Source: Terrabacter sp. MAHUQ-38
Lineage (GTDB): Bacteria > Actinomycetota > Actinomycetes > Actinomycetales > Dermatophilaceae
Direction of reading: 5' to 3'
Assembly: GCF_014518425.1 (NCBI RefSeq)
Contig: NZ_JACVCU010000001.1
Location: forward strand, 806,001-870,000
DNA: 64,000 bases
Shown here piece after piece: positions 60,645 through 64,000 of this stretch (within the stretch, counting starts at the first letter, position 1; each line of letters begins with the position of its first letter). Both the position numbers and the translations under genes were made by a program. The notes below the pieces were generated by a model, which worked only from the letters and a program-made list of their open reading frames with translations, made no database searches and was not told the origin of the DNA.

Positions 60645-61550
60645 TCACTCGTCGCGTGCGACGTGCTCCTCGAGGGCCCCGATCTGACGCCAGGCCCGCT
60701 CCTCGAGCTTCCTCGTCGCGCGCTGCTCGTCCGCGTCGAGGTGGCCGAGGAGGAAGGCGGCAGCCTCACCGCTGGCCTCGTCGACTGCGAGGTGGCGCAG
60801 CGTCGCCCGCGTGATGACGGCGTCGTGGTGGTCACCGAGCACGGACTGCACCCGCTTGGCCTGCTTGCCGAGGCGTTTGATGCGCTTGCCGGTGACCGGG
60901 CGGGCCGTCTCGGCGGCATAGCGCAGCCGCTTCGCCGCCTTGCGCACCCCGTGCAGACGGGTGACGTGCTCGTTGTGGTCGTACGGGGCCTCCGGGTCGC
61001 TCGGGTCGACCGGCATCCTGGCCTCGACGAGGCGCTCCGCGACCCGGCGCACCTCGTGGCGCACCCGCTTGCGCGCGACCGTCCGGGCCTCGCGCTCCGC
61101 CTTCTCATTGAGGGGCGGGTCGGAGACGAGCGCGTCGAGAAGGAGCGAAGTGGCGGCATACCTCGGGGAGTCGAGCGTCTCGTCGACGACGTCGGCGGCG
61201 GCGGCCGCGTCGATCCGGAGCCGGGCGCGCAGGCCCGTCACGGCCTCGTCCTCGAGCCCGGCGAGGTCGGCGTCGGCGATCAGCTGGTCGGTGAGGTCGG
61301 TGGCGACGTCGGCATCGCGGGCCTCCCCCAGGCGGCCTGATGCCCACTTGAGCTCCTCACGCAGCGGCTCCGTCACCGATCTGTCGAGGATCGGGCGGAA
61401 GGTGGCCAGCGCCGAGCGGATGCGGCGCATCGCGACGCGGAGGTCATGCAGGCCCTGGGGTTCACCGTTGCGCACGGCGGCCTCGGCGACGCGGAGCGCC
61501 TCTCGCTGGTCGGCGAGGCGCTGACGCAGGAGGGTGCCGGCGGTCCGCAT
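60645..61550 (-). CDS. CHAD domain protein (polyphosphate-binding)
   Basis: A 301-residue all-helical CHAD protein with VHDLRVAMRRIRS-type start (HDLRVAMRRIRSALATF), a second repeat with RLHGVRKAAKRLRYAAETAR and conserved His/Arg/Lys for phosphate binding. CHAD proteins bind polyphosphate granules. There is no CYTH domain in the protein. ATG 61548-61550. Confidence 0.93.
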   Translation of the reverse strand: MRTAGTLLRQRLADQREALRVAEAAVRNGEPQGLHDLRVAMRRIRSALATFRPILDRSVTEPLREELKWASGRLGEARDADVATDLTDQLIADADLAGLEDEAVTGLRARLRIDAAAAADVVDETLDSPRYAATSLLLDALVSDPPLNEKAEREARTVARKRVRHEVRRVAERLVEARMPVDPSDPEAPYDHNEHVTRLHGVRKAAKRLRYAAETARPVTGKRIKRLGKQAKRVQSVLGDHHDAVITRATLRHLAVDEASGEAAAFLLGHLDADEQRATRKLEERAWRQIGALEEHVARDE

Positions 61551-61844
61551 ACTCCCTATCTACCCGTCCTGAGGCGCCACGTCCTGCGATCGGCGGAACC
61601 CCGTGACGCACCGGTCGACACGGTTGCCAGGAGGTCGCCACACGAGCCACCTCATCACAGGCTCAGGGTCTCTGTGGGTGGCCGCGGATGGGCCTGCGTG
61701 GACCGGATTTTTCGCGATTTTGCCGACGCGGCGACGTGCGATCCCACGTCATGCCACGCGATCGGGTGCGTTCCATGGGTAAGGACCTGGTCAGCGGCGC
61801 TGCAGGCAGGGCGCCTGTCCAGGAAGCCATGTGAAGGAGAAGCG
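61551..61844. promoter_or_regulatory. 294-base region upstream of the repeat protein
   Basis: The divergent interval between the CHAD and repeat-protein genes. GGATTTTTCGCGATTTTGCC at about 61707-61726 is an unusual T-rich patch in this genome, suggesting a promoter. No gene is supported. Confidence 0.4.
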
Positions 61845-63361
<1,517 letters not shown>

Positions 63362-63365
<4 letters not shown>

Positions 63366-64000
63366 CCACGCTGATCGTCGCCCCCACCAGGGTGGACGGT
63401 GTCGAGCTCATCGGCGAGATGGTGGGCTCCGGCTACCGGAGCCCACCGTCCCTCGTGAGGCGGGGAGACGGACAGGTCCTCCAGCTCACGCCCCTGCTCT
63501 ACCAGGTGCTGAAGGAGTCGGACGGTCGACGCAGCTGCGCGGAGATCGCGGAGCTGGTCGGCCGCAGGCTGGGCAGGAGCGTGACCGACTCGGACGTCGC
63601 GACCCTGGTCAACGCCCACCTGCGGCCGCTCGGCCTGGTCAAGGGCCCCGACGGCTCCGAGCCCGAGCTGCGGCGCGCCGACCCGTTGCTGCGCCTCAAG
63701 CCCCGCGTCGCCATCACGAACCCCAGGACCACCCGTCGGCTCACCGATCCGTTCCGCCTGCTCTTCCGGCCGGTGACCGCCGTGGCCGTCCTCGCGGGCT
63801 TCTTCGCGGTGGTCGTGTGGGTGTTCTTCGACCGGGGCCTCGGAGCCTCGGCCTATGACGCGTTCCAGCGGCCGCACCTGCTCCTGCTCGTCTTCGTCGT
63901 GTCCGTGCTCTCCGGCGGCTTCCACGAGTTCGGGCATGCCGCTGCGGCCCGGTACGGCGGTGCCGAGCCCGGCGCGATGGGGGCCGGGCTGTACCTCGTC
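63362..64000 (+). CDS. M50 (S2P-like) zinc metalloprotease with PqqD/RRE-like N-terminus (partial)
   Basis: The first 213 residues of a membrane protease that runs off the window. Residues about 25-95 (GDGQVLQLTPLLYQVLKESDGRRSCAEIAELVGRRLG, then DVATLVNAHLRPLGLV) form the winged-helix pattern of PqqD/RiPP recognition elements. Helix 1 is about 136-156 (RPVTAVAVLAGFFAVVVWVFF), and the second helix contains the zinc motif HEFGH (188-192). The ATG at 63362 overlaps the repeat-protein stop (ATGA), so the two are coupled. It resembles YydH-type peptide metalloproteases that act on ribosomal peptides. Downstream genes are out of view. Confidence 0.85.

Overview
The window is about 70% G+C and its genes are packed closely, with GTG starts and ATGA/GTGA overlaps throughout. 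It looks like chromosomal DNA of an actinobacterium, most likely a Micrococcales (Intrasporangiaceae-like) genome. Supporting signs are F420-type oxidoreductases, an ECF42-type sigma/YciI pair, a mycobacterial Rv0958/Rv0959-like AAA/VWA pair, MoxR-DUF58-VWA genes and a CspA. The family-level placement is an inference. I saw no rRNA, tRNA, CRISPR array, insertion sequence or prophage.

Layout. 0-2 kb: 5' end of a GH76-like gene, then a YciI protein and an ECF42-type sigma factor behind a likely autoregulated promoter. 2-5 kb: amino-acid permease with a C-terminal alpha/beta tail, overlapped by a tandem universal stress protein and closed by a perfect 18-bp hairpin. 5-22 kb: mostly housekeeping or core-like genes: SGNH esterase, GNATs, DUF429, 6-phosphogluconate dehydrogenase, AAA+/VWA pair, DHFR-like protein, secreted SNase with a sunset-type tail, an acyl-ACP-reductase-like protein translationally coupled to an NDH-2-like flavoprotein, a small Ser-triplet-repeat protein, a YcaQ/AlkX-type DNA glycosylase, a PucR-type regulator and an HSL-type esterase. 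22-26 kb: unknown protein, LbH acetyltransferase, MerR regulator with its operator, and a zinc alcohol dehydrogenase. 26-31 kb: a cell-wall module with VanY-like carboxypeptidase, alanine racemase and D-Ala-D-Ala ligase in one overlapping operon, divergent from a VanR/VanS-like two-component pair.

31-42 kb: accessory enzymes (hydrolases, a membrane molybdopterin oxidoreductase, NmrA-like protein, CspA, CMD and PEP-mutase-like proteins), a CGNR regulator divergent from an MFS pump, and a LacI regulator with a palindromic operator in front of a Tat-exported amidohydrolase. 42-49 kb: two large hybrid sensor kinases, one with a STAS/SEC14-like partner and the other followed by a decayed response regulator, plus RNase HI. 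49-55 kb: small redox enzymes, an AraC regulator, a frameshifted VOC gene, an LLM oxidoreductase and a PCD-VOC-PCD-VOC protein. 55-61.6 kb: a MoxR/DUF58/VWA/VWA operon, an HtrA-like protease without PDZ, and a CHAD protein.

61.8-64 kb holds the most unusual locus. A 506-residue repeat protein with no signal peptide carries duplicated end modules, and it overlaps (ATGA) a membrane M50 metalloprotease whose N-terminus looks like a PqqD/RiPP-recognition element. The protease runs off the window. A second window-wide signal is the 8-mer CGGCATAC/GTATGCCG. I counted about 25 copies, about ten times what composition predicts, often at the price of rare codons, and sparser in the accessory middle.
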